Below the pieces are notes generated by a model, which ran no database searches, was not told where the DNA came from, and worked only from the letters and a program-made list of their open reading frames with translations. Both the position numbers and the translations under genes were made by a program. Shown here piece after piece: positions 1 through 8,322 of a stretch of 64,000 nt of DNA (positions within the stretch are counted from its first letter, which is position 1; each line of letters starts with the position of its first letter). Source of the DNA: Devosia sp. Root413D1 (GTDB taxonomy: Bacteria; Pseudomonadota; Alphaproteobacteria; Rhizobiales; Devosiaceae); assembly GCF_001425235.1 (NCBI RefSeq), contig NZ_LMEA01000008.1, positions 124,001 to 188,000 of the forward strand, in the 5' to 3' direction.

Positions 1-189
1 GAAATAGCTCAGCGAAAACTGCCGTGCGATGCCAATGCTATAGGCCTCGTCCACCCCTACCGGGAGCACGGCGGCGAGCCCGATCCGGGCGATCGTCGCC
101 AGCGCGACGACGGCCAGCGCCCAATGCGCCGCGGACGGCGCTTTGATTTCGCCGGCGGACTCGCTGTGGGGAAAGGCAGGCGATTGCAT
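1..189 (-). CDS. ArnT-like membrane glycosyltransferase, N-terminal part only
   Basis: Seen: an open frame from an ATG running off the left edge, giving 63 residues. A polar N-terminus of about 20 residues leads into a hydrophobic segment (roughly 22-42) and then VDEAYSI. An acidic DE(A)Y motif after the first membrane helix is typical of GT39/ArnT-like lipid-linked sugar transferases, whose first periplasmic loop holds the catalytic acid. The gene diverges from a second ArnT-like gene about 260 bases away, and both lie beside Kdo/O-antigen genes, so a role in lipid A, core or O-chain sugar transfer is inferred. The substrate cannot be told from this fragment. Confidence 0.6.
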   Translation of the reverse strand, partial: MQSPAFPHSESAGEIKAPSAAHWALAVVALATIARIGLAAVLPVGVDEAYSIGIARQFSLSYF

Positions 190-448
190 GGACGGTTGGG
201 TCCTCGACCTGCCGCTTACGTCTATCGCGGTGTGGCTAACGATTGTCTGCCCGCAAGTCAAATTACCGTGCGGTAAGGAAAGCTAACGCGCGTCAAAGCC
301 CTGGGGAAATACTGTCTATCGCGTAGTTCTGCACAACCCGCCGCCGCTGCCGCCTCTGGGTCACGCTGCCGCGCCCGCGCCGAAAACCATTCCGAACCGG
401 GCTGATCCGTGGTTAGGGTGCGCCCCTTCGCGTTACTCCCCGAGTCCC

Positions 449-1990
449 ATGGCCGCCGAAACCAACATCCCATTCGAGACGCCCGTCCGGACGGGTTTGG
501 TGGGCGCCGAGGTTTTCGCATTGGTGGTGGTGCTGGCGAGCCTTGTCGCCAAGGCCTATGTGGCGTTGAGCGTCGGTCTCGACGGCGACGAGGCGTACTA
601 CGCCCTGTGGTCGGCCTATCTGTCGCCGGGTTACCTCGATCATCCACCCGCCGTCGCGCTGATGACGGCGCTCGGCCGGCTCATTGGGGGCGATACGCTG
701 CTTGGCGTGCGCCTGCTGCCATTGCTGGCCGGCATCGCGGTGCTGGCGGCTCTCTATCGCACCGGTCGACTGCTCGTTCCCGGTCGCAGCGCCGCCGCGC
801 TGGCCGTGGCCTGGTATTGCATCAGTCTGCAGGGCGCCGTGAACTTCGTCGCCACCCCGGATGCTCCATCGACGCTGTTCTGGACCTTGTCGCTGTGGGC
901 CGCGGCCGAAGCCGTGGCGCGCTCCCGGCCGAACTGGTGGTTGGCCGTCGGCCTGCTTGCCGGGGCCGGCCTTGCCTCCAAATACACCAACGCCTGGTTC
1001 GGCATCGGGCTTGTGCTGTTCCTCATCGGCACGGCCGATGGCCGTCGCCAGTTCGGCCGCTGGCAGCTCTGGGCCGGCGGCCTGCTCGCGCTGCTCGTAT
1101 TTGCGCCGGTGCTGTGGTGGAATTATCAGCACGACTGGCGGTCCTTCCTGTTCCAGGGCGCGCGCGTCGTCTCGTTCGAGGAGGCATTCGGGCGGCTGGT
1201 GAGCGAGTTCGTCATCAGCCAGGCCGCGGCGATGGGACCGGTCCTGCTGCTTTGCGCTCTGCTTGCGATGGGTGGTTTCTTCCTCGGCTACGGCAGGCGC
1301 GCCGGCGCCAGGCTGGCGCTGCCGGTGCTGACGACGCTGCCGCTCCTCGCCTATTTCCTCGTTCACGCTTTGCACGCCCGCGTCGAGGTCAACTGGCTGC
1401 AGCCGGTCGCGCCAGTGCTGGCCCTGCTCGGCGCAGCCTTCGTCTGCCTGTTGCCGGCGCGTCCCTTCGGACGCTGGATCGTGGCGGTCGGCAGCGCGCT
1501 GCAGCTGGTTTTTGGTTTGGCGCTGATCGGCTTTGCTTACGTGCAGGCGGTCTACCATCCGCTGGATCTGGGCTATGCCGACCGCACCCGCATGCTGCGC
1601 GGCTGGGACAAGCTGGCCGCCGAGATACGCCAGCTGGCCGAGGAGACTGGGGCCCAGGTGATCTGGACCGAGGGCAATTACCGCCTCACCGGCGAATTGT
1701 TCTTTTATGGCCGCGCCGCAGGAGACAGTCGGCCGGTCCGCGACATCGCTCCTCACCCGCGTTACGACTTCCTGCCGCCCGAAGCCCGCTACCCCACATC
1801 GTCGCCCGCCTTGCTGGTGGAAAGCGTGAGGTCCCCGGCGGCGGCCGAAGCGCTGCCGCCGCGTGCGGAGTTCTCGAACACGCGCCTCGTCACCGTGCTG
1901 AAGCGCGATGAAGGGGCAGGGCGGGGCGAAGAGTATTACGCCGTGCTTGCCGTCTCCGGCGCCACCGGCGCGTTGCCCCGGGCCGACTGA
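449..1990 (+). CDS. ArnT-like (GT39 family) integral membrane glycosyltransferase
   Basis: 513 residues with many hydrophobic segments from about residue 20 to 370 and a soluble C-terminal stretch. The signature of the family is clear: DGDEAYY at 45-51, GYLDHPP at 61-67, a TPDAP motif near 135 and a GLASKYT motif further on. Such enzymes move a sugar from undecaprenyl phosphate onto lipid A, core or protein on the periplasmic face. I chose the ATG at 449 because the conserved first helix begins about 20 residues later; no strong ribosome site is visible. Its last 55 bases overlap the end of the O-antigen ligase gene on the other strand. Acceptor and donor are unknown. Confidence 0.8.
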   Translation: MAAETNIPFETPVRTGLVGAEVFALVVVLASLVAKAYVALSVGLDGDEAYYALWSAYLSPGYLDHPPAVALMTALGRLIGGDTLLGVRLLPLLAGIAVLAALYRTGRLLVPGRSAAALAVAWYCISLQGAVNFVATPDAPSTLFWTLSLWAAAEAVARSRPNWWLAVGLLAGAGLASKYTNAWFGIGLVLFLIGTADGRRQFGRWQLWAGGLLALLVFAPVLWWNYQHDWRSFLFQGARVVSFEEAFGRLVSEFVISQAAAMGPVLLLCALLAMGGFFLGYGRRAGARLALPVLTTLPLLAYFLVHALHARVEVNWLQPVAPVLALLGAAFVCLLPARPFGRWIVAVGSALQLVFGLALIGFAYVQAVYHPLDLGYADRTRMLRGWDKLAAEIRQLAEETGAQVIWTEGNYRLTGELFFYGRAAGDSRPVRDIAPHPRYDFLPPEARYPTSSPALLVESVRSPAAAEALPPRAEFSNTRLVTVLKRDEGAGRGEEYYAVLAVSGATGALPRAD

Positions 1991-3243
1991 GCCGGCTCCA
2001 TCGCCGCCGCCGGGACCCGGACGAAGCCGAGGATCACCATCGTCATGAACGCATATTGCACGGTGTGGAACTCGAAGCCGATCATGATGATGGTCAGCTG
2101 GAACACCGCGTAACCGACGCAAAGCGTCACCGCCAGGTAGAGGCGCGGCACGAACAGCTCGTCACGGGGTGTCCGGAACACTGCGATCACCGGGGCCACC
2201 GACAGGATCAGGAAACTGATGATTCCGGGAATTCCGGCGCCGACGGCAAAGCTCAGCAGGCCGTTGTGCAACTGCCGGAAGGTCAGCATGCGCTCTACCT
2301 CGCCGCTCGGGACGTAGGGCAGGATCGCCGGCACCATGTCGATCCAGCCATAGCCGAACAAGGGCGCACGCAGGAACGCCTGGTAGCCGCCCCACAGCAT
2401 GGTCAGCCGCTCCTGGGTCGATTGATCGACAGCACCGCCGGCAATCACGTCCTGCGTCACCGAGAAACCATCCAGCGCGCGGGTCAACCCGGCCTTTGCG
2501 GCGACAAACAGCAGGATGGCGGAGAGCACCACCACCGCCCCCGCCACCAGCAGCGTCACGCCGCGATGCCGTGCCGGAGCCTTGGCCAGGGCAAAGGCCA
2601 GCGCCACGAAACCCAGCACCGGCGCTGCAATCAGCGCGCCGCGTGTGCCGCTCAACAGAGCGACCAGGATGCCGAACACGGGCCCGAGCAGGTACAGCCA
2701 GCGTCCACGTTGCTTGCTGCGGGCGAACAGCCCCACCAACGCTGTGAAGCCCAGCAGCATCGCCGTGTCGGCAAAATGGAACGTGCTCATCAGCGGTTGC
2801 CCCGCACGGTCGTAACCGAGCAGCCCGACCTGCACCGCACCCACGATGACTGCGATACCGGCGCCAGCCAGTGACAACCGGCCGATCAGCAATGCGCTGT
2901 CGACCTGCGCGTATTTTTCAAGCTGCCAACGCAGCGGCACTGCCAGCAACAATGGAGCAAAGTTGAACGCGTACAGCAGGTCCCCCGCATCTTCCGACGT
3001 GAACAGGAACGCAACCGCCGGCAGTGCTGCCGCCGTGACGAACATCACGTCGATCGGGTTGCGGCTGCGCGACCGGAACGCCGCGATCACCGATGGCGAG
3101 ATCAGTACGAAGATCGCCAACAGCAGCAGGAAATAGGTGGTGAGCCGACCGACGATGCAGGGCAGGGCGAACAAAAACACGATCGTCGCCAGACAGGCCC
3201 AGCGGATGTAGCTTGGCGAGCCGCTCTTGACCGCCGCGATCAT
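1936..3243 (-). CDS. O-antigen ligase / polymerase family membrane protein (Wzy_C type)
   Basis: 435 residues, almost entirely hydrophobic helices, with one large periplasmic loop (about 235-335) that ends in [18 protein letters not shown]. The invariant His in an H-N/S-x-x-L context before a glycine-rich helix is the hallmark of the O-antigen ligase (WaaL)/polymerase (Wzy) superfamily. WaaL joins O-chain to lipid A-core in the periplasm. Its ATG overlaps the kdsA stop by four bases (ATGA), so it is probably co-translated with the Kdo genes, which favours a lipopolysaccharide ligase. Wzy-type polymerase or another sugar ligase cannot be excluded from sequence alone. Confidence 0.75.
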   Translation of the reverse strand: MIAAVKSGSPSYIRWACLATIVFLFALPCIVGRLTTYFLLLLAIFVLISPSVIAAFRSRSRNPIDVMFVTAAALPAVAFLFTSEDAGDLLYAFNFAPLLLAVPLRWQLEKYAQVDSALLIGRLSLAGAGIAVIVGAVQVGLLGYDRAGQPLMSTFHFADTAMLLGFTALVGLFARSKQRGRWLYLLGPVFGILVALLSGTRGALIAAPVLGFVALAFALAKAPARHRGVTLLVAGAVVVLSAILLFVAAKAGLTRALDGFSVTQDVIAGGAVDQSTQERLTMLWGGYQAFLRAPLFGYGWIDMVPAILPYVPSGEVERMLTFRQLHNGLLSFAVGAGIPGIISFLILSVAPVIAVFRTPRDELFVPRLYLAVTLCVGYAVFQLTIIMIGFEFHTVQYAFMTMVILGFVRVPAAAMEPAQSARGNAPVAPETASTA

Positions 3244-4088
3244 CGACCGGAGCCTCGGCCCTTGGCGATGGCGTCGAGCGCCACGAGGTCCGCCACCAGC
3301 CCGTCGATTTCACTCAACGGGATCATGTTGGCGCCGTCGGACGGCGCGTTGTCGGGGTCTTCGTGCGTCTCGATGAACACCCCGGCAACACCAACGGCTA
3401 CGGCCGCCCGCGCCAATACCGGCGCGTATTGCCGTTCGCCGCCCGATGATTCGCCGCGCCCGCCCGGTTGCTGTACCGAGTGCGTGGCGTCGAAAATGAC
3501 CGGCTTGCCGGTCGCGGCCATGATCGGCAGGCCGCGCATGTCGACCACCAGCGTATTGTAGCCGAAGCTGGTGCCGCGCTCGGTCAGCAGCACCCCGGAG
3601 GCGCCGGCGCTGTCGAGCTTCTGGGCCACGTTCTTCATGTCCCAGGGCGCGAGGAACTGCCCCTTCTTGACGTTGACCACGCGGCCGGTTTCGGCAGCCG
3701 CCACCAGCAGGTCTGTCTGCCGGCTGAGAAAGGCCGGGATCTGCAGGATGTCGACGACTTCCGCCACGGCAGCGCATTGCTCGCGCTCGTGCACGTCGGT
3801 GGTGACGGCCAGGCCGGTTTCAGCCTTGACCGCCTCGAAGATGCGCAATGCCTCGTCGATGCCGATCCCGCGGAAGCTCTTGGCGCTGGTGCGGTTGGCC
3901 TTGTCGAACGACGATTTGTAGATCAGCGGAATGCCGCGGCGCTCGCCCAGTTCGGCAAGAAAGCGCGCGGTCTTCAATGCGTGATCGCGGCTTTCGATCA
4001 CGCACGGGCCGAGAATGAAGGCGAGCGGGAGATCAGTACCAAACCCGACGCGCCGCCCGTTCGGCGCATCGACAAAAACCTGCTGCAT
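3240..4088 (-). CDS. kdsA: 3-deoxy-8-phosphooctulonate (Kdo-8-phosphate) synthase
   Basis: 282 residues, the usual KdsA length. It condenses phosphoenolpyruvate with arabinose 5-phosphate to Kdo-8-phosphate in the cytosol. Family signatures are present: the GPCVIES block near residue 30, [11 protein letters not shown] near 60, and the C-terminal [16 protein letters not shown] set the start at the ATG encoding MQQVFVDAP; the frame stays open for about 100 residues upstream, but that stretch is arginine/glycine-rich and unlike the family. The start shares one base with the upstream phosphatase-like stop (TGATG) and the stop overlaps the ligase start, so the genes are coupled. Confidence 0.93.
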   Translation of the reverse strand: MQQVFVDAPNGRRVGFGTDLPLAFILGPCVIESRDHALKTARFLAELGERRGIPLIYKSSFDKANRTSAKSFRGIGIDEALRIFEAVKAETGLAVTTDVHEREQCAAVAEVVDILQIPAFLSRQTDLLVAAAETGRVVNVKKGQFLAPWDMKNVAQKLDSAGASGVLLTERGTSFGYNTLVVDMRGLPIMAATGKPVIFDATHSVQQPGGRGESSGGERQYAPVLARAAVAVGVAGVFIETHEDPDNAPSDGANMIPLSEIDGLVADLVALDAIAKGRGSGR

Positions 4089-4723
4089 CAAAACAAACCT
4101 ATATCGCCGGGCGTTTCGCCCGGTCGTATGTCCCACCCAACTAGTCGGAAATCGGCCCCGCTGCCGATCTCCAACACACCATAACTTCCTGTACGGAATT
4201 TGACGCCGGCACGGTTTTCCCCAGGCTTTAGGCCCATCGCCGCAAGGGCGAACCGCGCTGCTCCATTGCTGGTCACCAGCAGGATCGTTCCGCCGGGCAA
4301 CTCCTCCGCCGCCCGCTCCACGAACTCCCGCCATGCCGAAAGGCGCCATTGCGCCCCAACCTCCCAGCCTTCTGGCGCTACCCAGTGTGTCTCCCACAGC
4401 GTGATGGCGTCGTTACCGATCCGGTCGATAACGGCTGCTTCCGGTTGGCCTTCATCCGGCCCGTGGTCGATCTCGGTGAGGAATGCCGCAGTTTCGATCG
4501 GCTGCCCCGCTGCGATAGCTTCGGCCGTCGTCCGTGTTCGCTGCAGCGCGCCGCTCAGCACCCGATCAAACACGATACCGTTCGCCGCAAAATGGCGGGC
4601 CAGCGCCTCGGCCTGCGCCACCCCCGCCGCGGTCAGCGGCAGGTCGGTGCGGGCGCCGATTCGACGCGGCGGCTCGCCGGGCTCGAAGGTGTTGCCATGC
4701 CGGACAATCACCAGCCGGGTCAT
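4088..4723 (-). CDS. histidine phosphatase superfamily protein in the Kdo operon, second catalytic His replaced by Asn
   Basis: 211 residues. The N-terminus [11 protein letters not shown] carries the phospho-accepting RHG motif (residues 8-10), followed by the D-x-PLT-x-x-G motif (27-34), [11 protein letters not shown] (57-66) and an acidic DEG (90-92). The C-terminal motif, normally S-H-G, reads TSNG at 151-154, so the second conserved His is Asn. It overlaps kdsB by four bases (ATGA) and kdsA by one, so expression is tied to Kdo synthesis. The pathway needs a Kdo-8-phosphate phosphatase between KdsA and KdsB, usually the HAD enzyme KdsC, which is not visible here. A Kdo-8-phosphate phosphatase role is my inference; a regulatory or inactive role is also possible. 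Confidence 0.8.
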   Translation of the reverse strand: MTRLVIVRHGNTFEPGEPPRRIGARTDLPLTAAGVAQAEALARHFAANGIVFDRVLSGALQRTRTTAEAIAAGQPIETAAFLTEIDHGPDEGQPEAAVIDRIGNDAITLWETHWVAPEGWEVGAQWRLSAWREFVERAAEELPGGTILLVTSNGAARFALAAMGLKPGENRAGVKFRTGSYGVLEIGSGADFRLVGWDIRPGETPGDIGLF

Positions 4724-5538
4724 GCGCGCCAGTCGACGAACGGATCGCCGAGCTCCCCGATCAGCCGTTCCGCCCGCTCCACGTCGGCTGGGCTGTCGAC
4801 GCCGCTCATGGTGATCCGCCCCGGCTTGACGATCACCGCGCGGATATCGAGCCCGAGCTCGATCAGCCGCAACTGCTCCAGCCCCTCGAGCTGCTCGTAC
4901 GCCGATTGCGGCGCCGCCTCGAAGGCCTCGAGCGCCGTCGTCCGGTAGCAATAGAGCCCGATATGCTGCAGCACCGGCGACAGCGGTCCCGCCGCGCGCA
5001 GCTCCGTTGGCTTTCGCATGAACGGCAGCACCGCCTTCGAGAACCACACCGCCCGCCCGGCGCCATCGCGGATGCAGGTCGTGCCGCTCGCCGGTGTCGT
5101 CTGCTTATGTTCGATCAGCGCGTCGAGCCGCGCCCAATCCAGTTGCACCACCGGCGTCGTCACGTCGGCCGTGGAACCCCGTGCCGCCTCGACGATCTCG
5201 ACGATGTGCTCGGGCGCGGTGAACGGCGCATCGCCCTGCAGGTTTACCACCAGCCCCGCCGAACGCCCCGTCGCCTTGAGTGCCGCCAGCGCCCGTCCGG
5301 AGCCCGAGCTGATCGCGCTCGCCGTCATCACCGCCTCGAGCCCGAGGCCACGCGCCACCGCGAGGATGCGCTCGTCGTCGGTCGCCACCAGCGCTTCGGC
5401 GTCGCCGAGCTGCCGCGCCGCGGCGATAGCGATCGCCGCCACCCGCTCCAGCAGCATACGTCCGGCAATGGGGTGAAGCGGCTTGCCGGGCAGCCGGGTC
5501 GAACCGTAACGGGCCGGAATGACGATGAGGTCGCTCAC
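4720..5538 (-). CDS. kdsB: 3-deoxy-manno-octulosonate cytidylyltransferase
   Basis: 272 residues. It activates Kdo with CTP to give CMP-Kdo. The nucleotide-binding IPARYGSTRLPGKPL opens the protein. A metal-site NLQGDAPF follows (most family members have QGDEP, so the Glu is Ala here), and the C-terminal half holds HIGLYCYR, LEGLEQLR and GVDSPAD, all typical of KdsB. I chose a GTG start because it places the conserved motif at residue 6 and lies one base past the kdsD stop. An in-frame ATG further up would add about 24 residues unlike the family. The stop overlaps the phosphatase-like gene. Confidence 0.9.
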   Translation of the reverse strand: MSDLIVIPARYGSTRLPGKPLHPIAGRMLLERVAAIAIAAARQLGDAEALVATDDERILAVARGLGLEAVMTASAISSGSGRALAALKATGRSAGLVVNLQGDAPFTAPEHIVEIVEAARGSTADVTTPVVQLDWARLDALIEHKQTTPASGTTCIRDGAGRAVWFSKAVLPFMRKPTELRAAGPLSPVLQHIGLYCYRTTALEAFEAAPQSAYEQLEGLEQLRLIELGLDIRAVIVKPGRITMSGVDSPADVERAERLIGELGDPFVDWRA

Positions 5539-5539
5539 C

Positions 5540-6565
5540 TCAGACGAGGCCGACGCGCAGGCAATCGTGCACATGCACGATGCCGACCGGCCGCTGGCCG
5601 TCCATGGCAAAGATCGCGGTGATCCGCGGCGTCAGGGTGGTCATCTGCCGCAGTGCTTCGCTGAGCAAGGCGTCGGCGCCGATGGTGCGCGGCCCGACGG
5701 TCATCACCGCTGCCGCCGTTTGCTGCAGCAGCCCATCGGCCATATGTCGGCGCAGGTCGCCATCGGTGATGATGCCGAGCAGGTCGCCGGCCTCGTCCAC
5801 CACGCCGGTGCAGCCAAAGCCCTTCGACGTCATCTCGAGGATCGCCGCCGCGACGCTCGCTTCAGCGCCGACCAGCGGCAGCTTGTCATTCCGGTGCATC
5901 ACCTCACCGACGGTCAGCAGCGCACTGCCGAGCGTGCCGCCGGGGTGGAAGACATGGAAATCGGCTGCCTGGAAGCCGCGCCGCCGGAGCAGCACCACGG
6001 CCAGCGCATCGCCCAGCGCCGCCATCATCGTTGTCGACGTGGTCGGCGCCGCGGTGATCTCGCACGCCTCGCGCGCCTCGGGCAGCGTCACCACGATATT
6101 GGCCGCCCGCCCCAGCCGCGAGTCCGGCCGCGCCGTGAGCAGCGCCAGCGGAATATCGAAGCGCACACAATAGTTGGCGAGGTCGGACAGTTCGGCCGTA
6201 TCGCCCGATTTCGAGAACATCACCACCACATCGGCAGTGGTGATCATGCCGAGGTCGCCATGACTGGCGTCGCCGCCATGCACGAACTGCGCCGGCGTGC
6301 CGGTCGAGGCCAGCGTCGCTGCAACCTTGCGCGCGATATGCGCGCTCTTGCCGACACCCGAAAGGATGACCCGCCCCGGCGCCCGCTGGATCAGCTCCAC
6401 CAGCGCCACGAAGGCGCCGTCGAGCCCGGCGGCCAGCGCCTCGAGCCCTTCGGTTTCAAGCCGGATCGCGGCGCGCGCCTCATCGAGAGCGAGCTGCTGC
6501 AGACGCGCATCGTTGGCAATAGGATAGCGCACGTGAGGACCCGGCCCGCGCCTTGCTGAAGACAT
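5540..6565 (-). CDS. kdsD: arabinose-5-phosphate isomerase (SIS domain plus two CBS domains)
   Basis: 341 residues. It converts ribulose 5-phosphate to arabinose 5-phosphate, the first committed step to Kdo. The SIS domain (about 40-185) shows GVGKSAHIA, the FSKSGDT phosphate loop and EAREACEITAAPTTSTT. Two CBS repeats fill the C-terminus (about 215-340), including the ITDGDLRRHM motif seen in KdsD/KpsF. It heads the operon kdsD-kdsB-phosphatase-kdsA-ligase. The next start lies one base after its stop. The divergent waaA start is about 95 bases away, so both probably share a regulatory region. Confidence 0.92.
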   Translation of the reverse strand: MSSARRGPGPHVRYPIANDARLQQLALDEARAAIRLETEGLEALAAGLDGAFVALVELIQRAPGRVILSGVGKSAHIARKVAATLASTGTPAQFVHGGDASHGDLGMITTADVVVMFSKSGDTAELSDLANYCVRFDIPLALLTARPDSRLGRAANIVVTLPEAREACEITAAPTTSTTMMAALGDALAVVLLRRRGFQAADFHVFHPGGTLGSALLTVGEVMHRNDKLPLVGAEASVAAAILEMTSKGFGCTGVVDEAGDLLGIITDGDLRRHMADGLLQQTAAAVMTVGPRTIGADALLSEALRQMTTLTPRITAIFAMDGQRPVGIVHVHDCLRVGLV

Positions 6566-6659
6566 GCCGTGGCTTATCAGCAATCGCTTGGACGTCGCAA
6601 GGTTGTGCGCCGCGGGCGGAGCGGCTAGTCAGCAGGGCAGGGCAGTTGGAGTAACCCGC

Positions 6660-7940
6660 GTGACCGAAACCGTGCCGTTTCGATGGAAAGCCTATGGTGG
6701 GCTCGTCACGGCGGCATCCTGGCTGCACTACGCCGTGCTGTCGCGCTTTTCCAGCAGCGACGAGGGCGGCGCCGCCTGGTTCGCGAAACGGCTGAACCCC
6801 ACGCTGCCGCAGCCGGCGGCCGGCAAGCGCATCTGGATTCACGCCGTCTCCGCCGGTGAAACCAAGGTCGCCGAGCTGCTCCGCCAGCGCCTGCTCGAGC
6901 AGGATCCCAAACTCTCGATCGTTCTCTCGGCCACGACTTATTCAGGCTACGCCCGCGTCCGTGCCATCGCCGGCGAGGCCGCGAGCTTCATCATGCCGCT
7001 CGATACGCTTGAGGCGCAGCGCCGCATCGTCGAGACCATCCGGCCCGATCTGCTGGTGCTGGTCGAATCCGAGTTCTGGCCCGCCCAGTTTGCCGCCGCC
7101 GAGGCCGCCGGCGTCCCGGTGGCGGTGGTCAACGCCACCATGTCGCCCCGCAGCTTCGCCCGTCACCAGCGCAACCCTGCCGTTGCCAACCGCACCATCG
7201 CCAAAGCGCAGCACATCTATGCGCAGGACGAGGCTATCGCCGCCCGCTATGCCGAACTCGGCGTGCCACGTGATCGCATCGACGTGCTGGGCAACCTGAA
7301 GCTCGTGCCGCTCAACCGCGGCGGCGCGGCGAGCAAAGACGCACCGCCACTCATTGTCTTCGGCAACGTCCATCGCGACGAGGTTGGAGTGCTCGCCCCG
7401 GCGATCGCCGAACTGCGCATCAGACGTCCCGAGGCAAGGCTGGTGCTGGTGCCGCGCTATCCCGGCAAGATCCCCGGCGAAGTGCTGAGCGCCAGCTTGG
7501 GCGCCGACCTCGCCATCGTTGATAATGCGGCCGCCATCACCGGTGCCGGCGGTCTCGTCTGGCTCGATGAGATGGGAACGCTCGGCAAAGTCTATGCCCG
7601 CGCCGGTATCGGTGTGGTTTGCGGCACTTTCGCGCCGATCGGCGGCCACGACCTCAGCGAACCCCTGCATCTGGGTGCCGCCAGCCTTTACGGCCCGCAT
7701 ATCGAGCGGCAGCAGCCGCTGCACGAAGCGCTGTCGGCGATCGGCTGTGCGGTACAGGTCAGTGGGGCGGACGAACTGCCTCAGGCAGTGCTGGACCTGT
7801 TGGACGATGAGGCGCGGCGGCGCGAGATGATCGACGCTTTCCGCAACGTGACGGAGCAGGCGACCGAACGGTTGGACGCGCTGGCGTCGAGCCTGGTTGC
7901 GCAGGTCGCGAAGCCGGCGAGGGCTGACCCCCACCCTTGA
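6660..7940 (+). CDS. waaA: 3-deoxy-D-manno-octulosonic acid transferase (Kdo transferase)
   Basis: 426 residues from the GTG chosen here, the usual WaaA length. It adds Kdo from CMP-Kdo to lipid IVA at the inner membrane. Seen: an N-terminal membrane-anchor-like region, then HAVSAGETK (about 60), the ESEFWP motif (about 140), FGNVHRDE and the C-terminal GGHDLSEPLHLGA, all GT30 landmarks. A TTGGAG ribosome site lies eight bases before the GTG; an ATG 96 bases earlier would add a poorly conserved extension overlapping kdsD. The last codons (for ARADPHP) fall inside a palindromic intergenic repeat. lpxK, which often follows waaA in related genomes, is absent here. Confidence 0.92.
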   Translation: MTETVPFRWKAYGGLVTAASWLHYAVLSRFSSSDEGGAAWFAKRLNPTLPQPAAGKRIWIHAVSAGETKVAELLRQRLLEQDPKLSIVLSATTYSGYARVRAIAGEAASFIMPLDTLEAQRRIVETIRPDLLVLVESEFWPAQFAAAEAAGVPVAVVNATMSPRSFARHQRNPAVANRTIAKAQHIYAQDEAIAARYAELGVPRDRIDVLGNLKLVPLNRGGAASKDAPPLIVFGNVHRDEVGVLAPAIAELRIRRPEARLVLVPRYPGKIPGEVLSASLGADLAIVDNAAAITGAGGLVWLDEMGTLGKVYARAGIGVVCGTFAPIGGHDLSEPLHLGAASLYGPHIERQQPLHEALSAIGCAVQVSGADELPQAVLDLLDDEARRREMIDAFRNVTEQATERLDALASSLVAQVAKPARADPHP

Positions 7941-8043
7941 TCCCTCCCCCTAAACAAGGGGAGGGAGACGATCGCCTCGATGTCTGTGGGAGGGTCTCCC
8001 TCCCCATTCTTAGGGGGAGGGGGCAGGGGTGGGGGTCAGCCCG
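7920..8043. repeat. long inverted repeat between convergent waaA and the DUF4170 gene
   Basis: Arms of about 48 bases close on each other: GGGCTGACCCCCACCC at the left matches GGGTGGGGGTCAGCCC at the right, with inner CCCTCCCC/GGGGAGGG blocks and a short loop. The left arm includes the end of waaA. It belongs to a GC-rich family seen also near 13.7, 35.3, 57.9 and 63.4 kb, and could act as a bidirectional terminator for the convergent genes, although no T-tract follows. Confidence 0.75.
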
Positions 8044-8073
8044 CGCCGGCTAATCAGATCACCCGAAAGTAGC

Positions 8074-8322
8074 TTACTCGTCGTCTTCCGGATTCAGCAG
8101 GCGGTGCAGGTGCACCACGAAATAGCGCATCTCGGCATTGTCCACCGTCAGCTGCGCCTTCTGCTTCCACACCGCGTGTGCCGCGGCATAGTTCGGATAG
8201 ACCCCGACGAGGTCGACCGCATCCAGGTCCTTGAAGACGATGTCTTCGCCCTTTTCCACTTCGCCACCGATGACGAGGTGCAAGAGCTGCTGCTTGGGCT
8301 CGGGTTTCTTGGTCTTGCTCAC
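8074..8322 (-). CDS. DUF4170 family small protein
   Basis: 82 residues. It is recognised as DUF4170 by the LLHLVIGGE opening, the VGVYPNYAAAHAVWKQKAQLTVDNAEMRY-type core and the FVVHLHRLL ending. The family is found in Hyphomicrobiales beside cysQ and waaA; its function is not known. The start is a GTG that overlaps the cysQ stop (GTGA), so it is translated with cysQ. No membrane segment or signal peptide is visible. The position between cysQ and waaA suggests a housekeeping role near lipopolysaccharide or sulfur metabolism, but that is only context. Confidence 0.85.
   Translation of the reverse strand: MSKTKKPEPKQQLLHLVIGGEVEKGEDIVFKDLDAVDLVGVYPNYAAAHAVWKQKAQLTVDNAEMRYFVVHLHRLLNPEDDE

Noticed and set aside
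409-2122. Long open frames on both strands across the ArnT-like gene
   Set aside because: Arginine- or glutamine/histidine-rich translations without family motifs; shadows of high-GC third codon positions.
4089-4397. N-terminal extension of kdsA by about 100 residues
   Set aside because: It overlaps the phosphatase-like gene, looks like frame noise, and KdsA of standard length starts at 4088.
7920-8043. CRISPR-like repeat region
   Set aside because: Repeats are inverted, not direct, and there are no regularly spaced spacers or cas genes here or at the other repeats.
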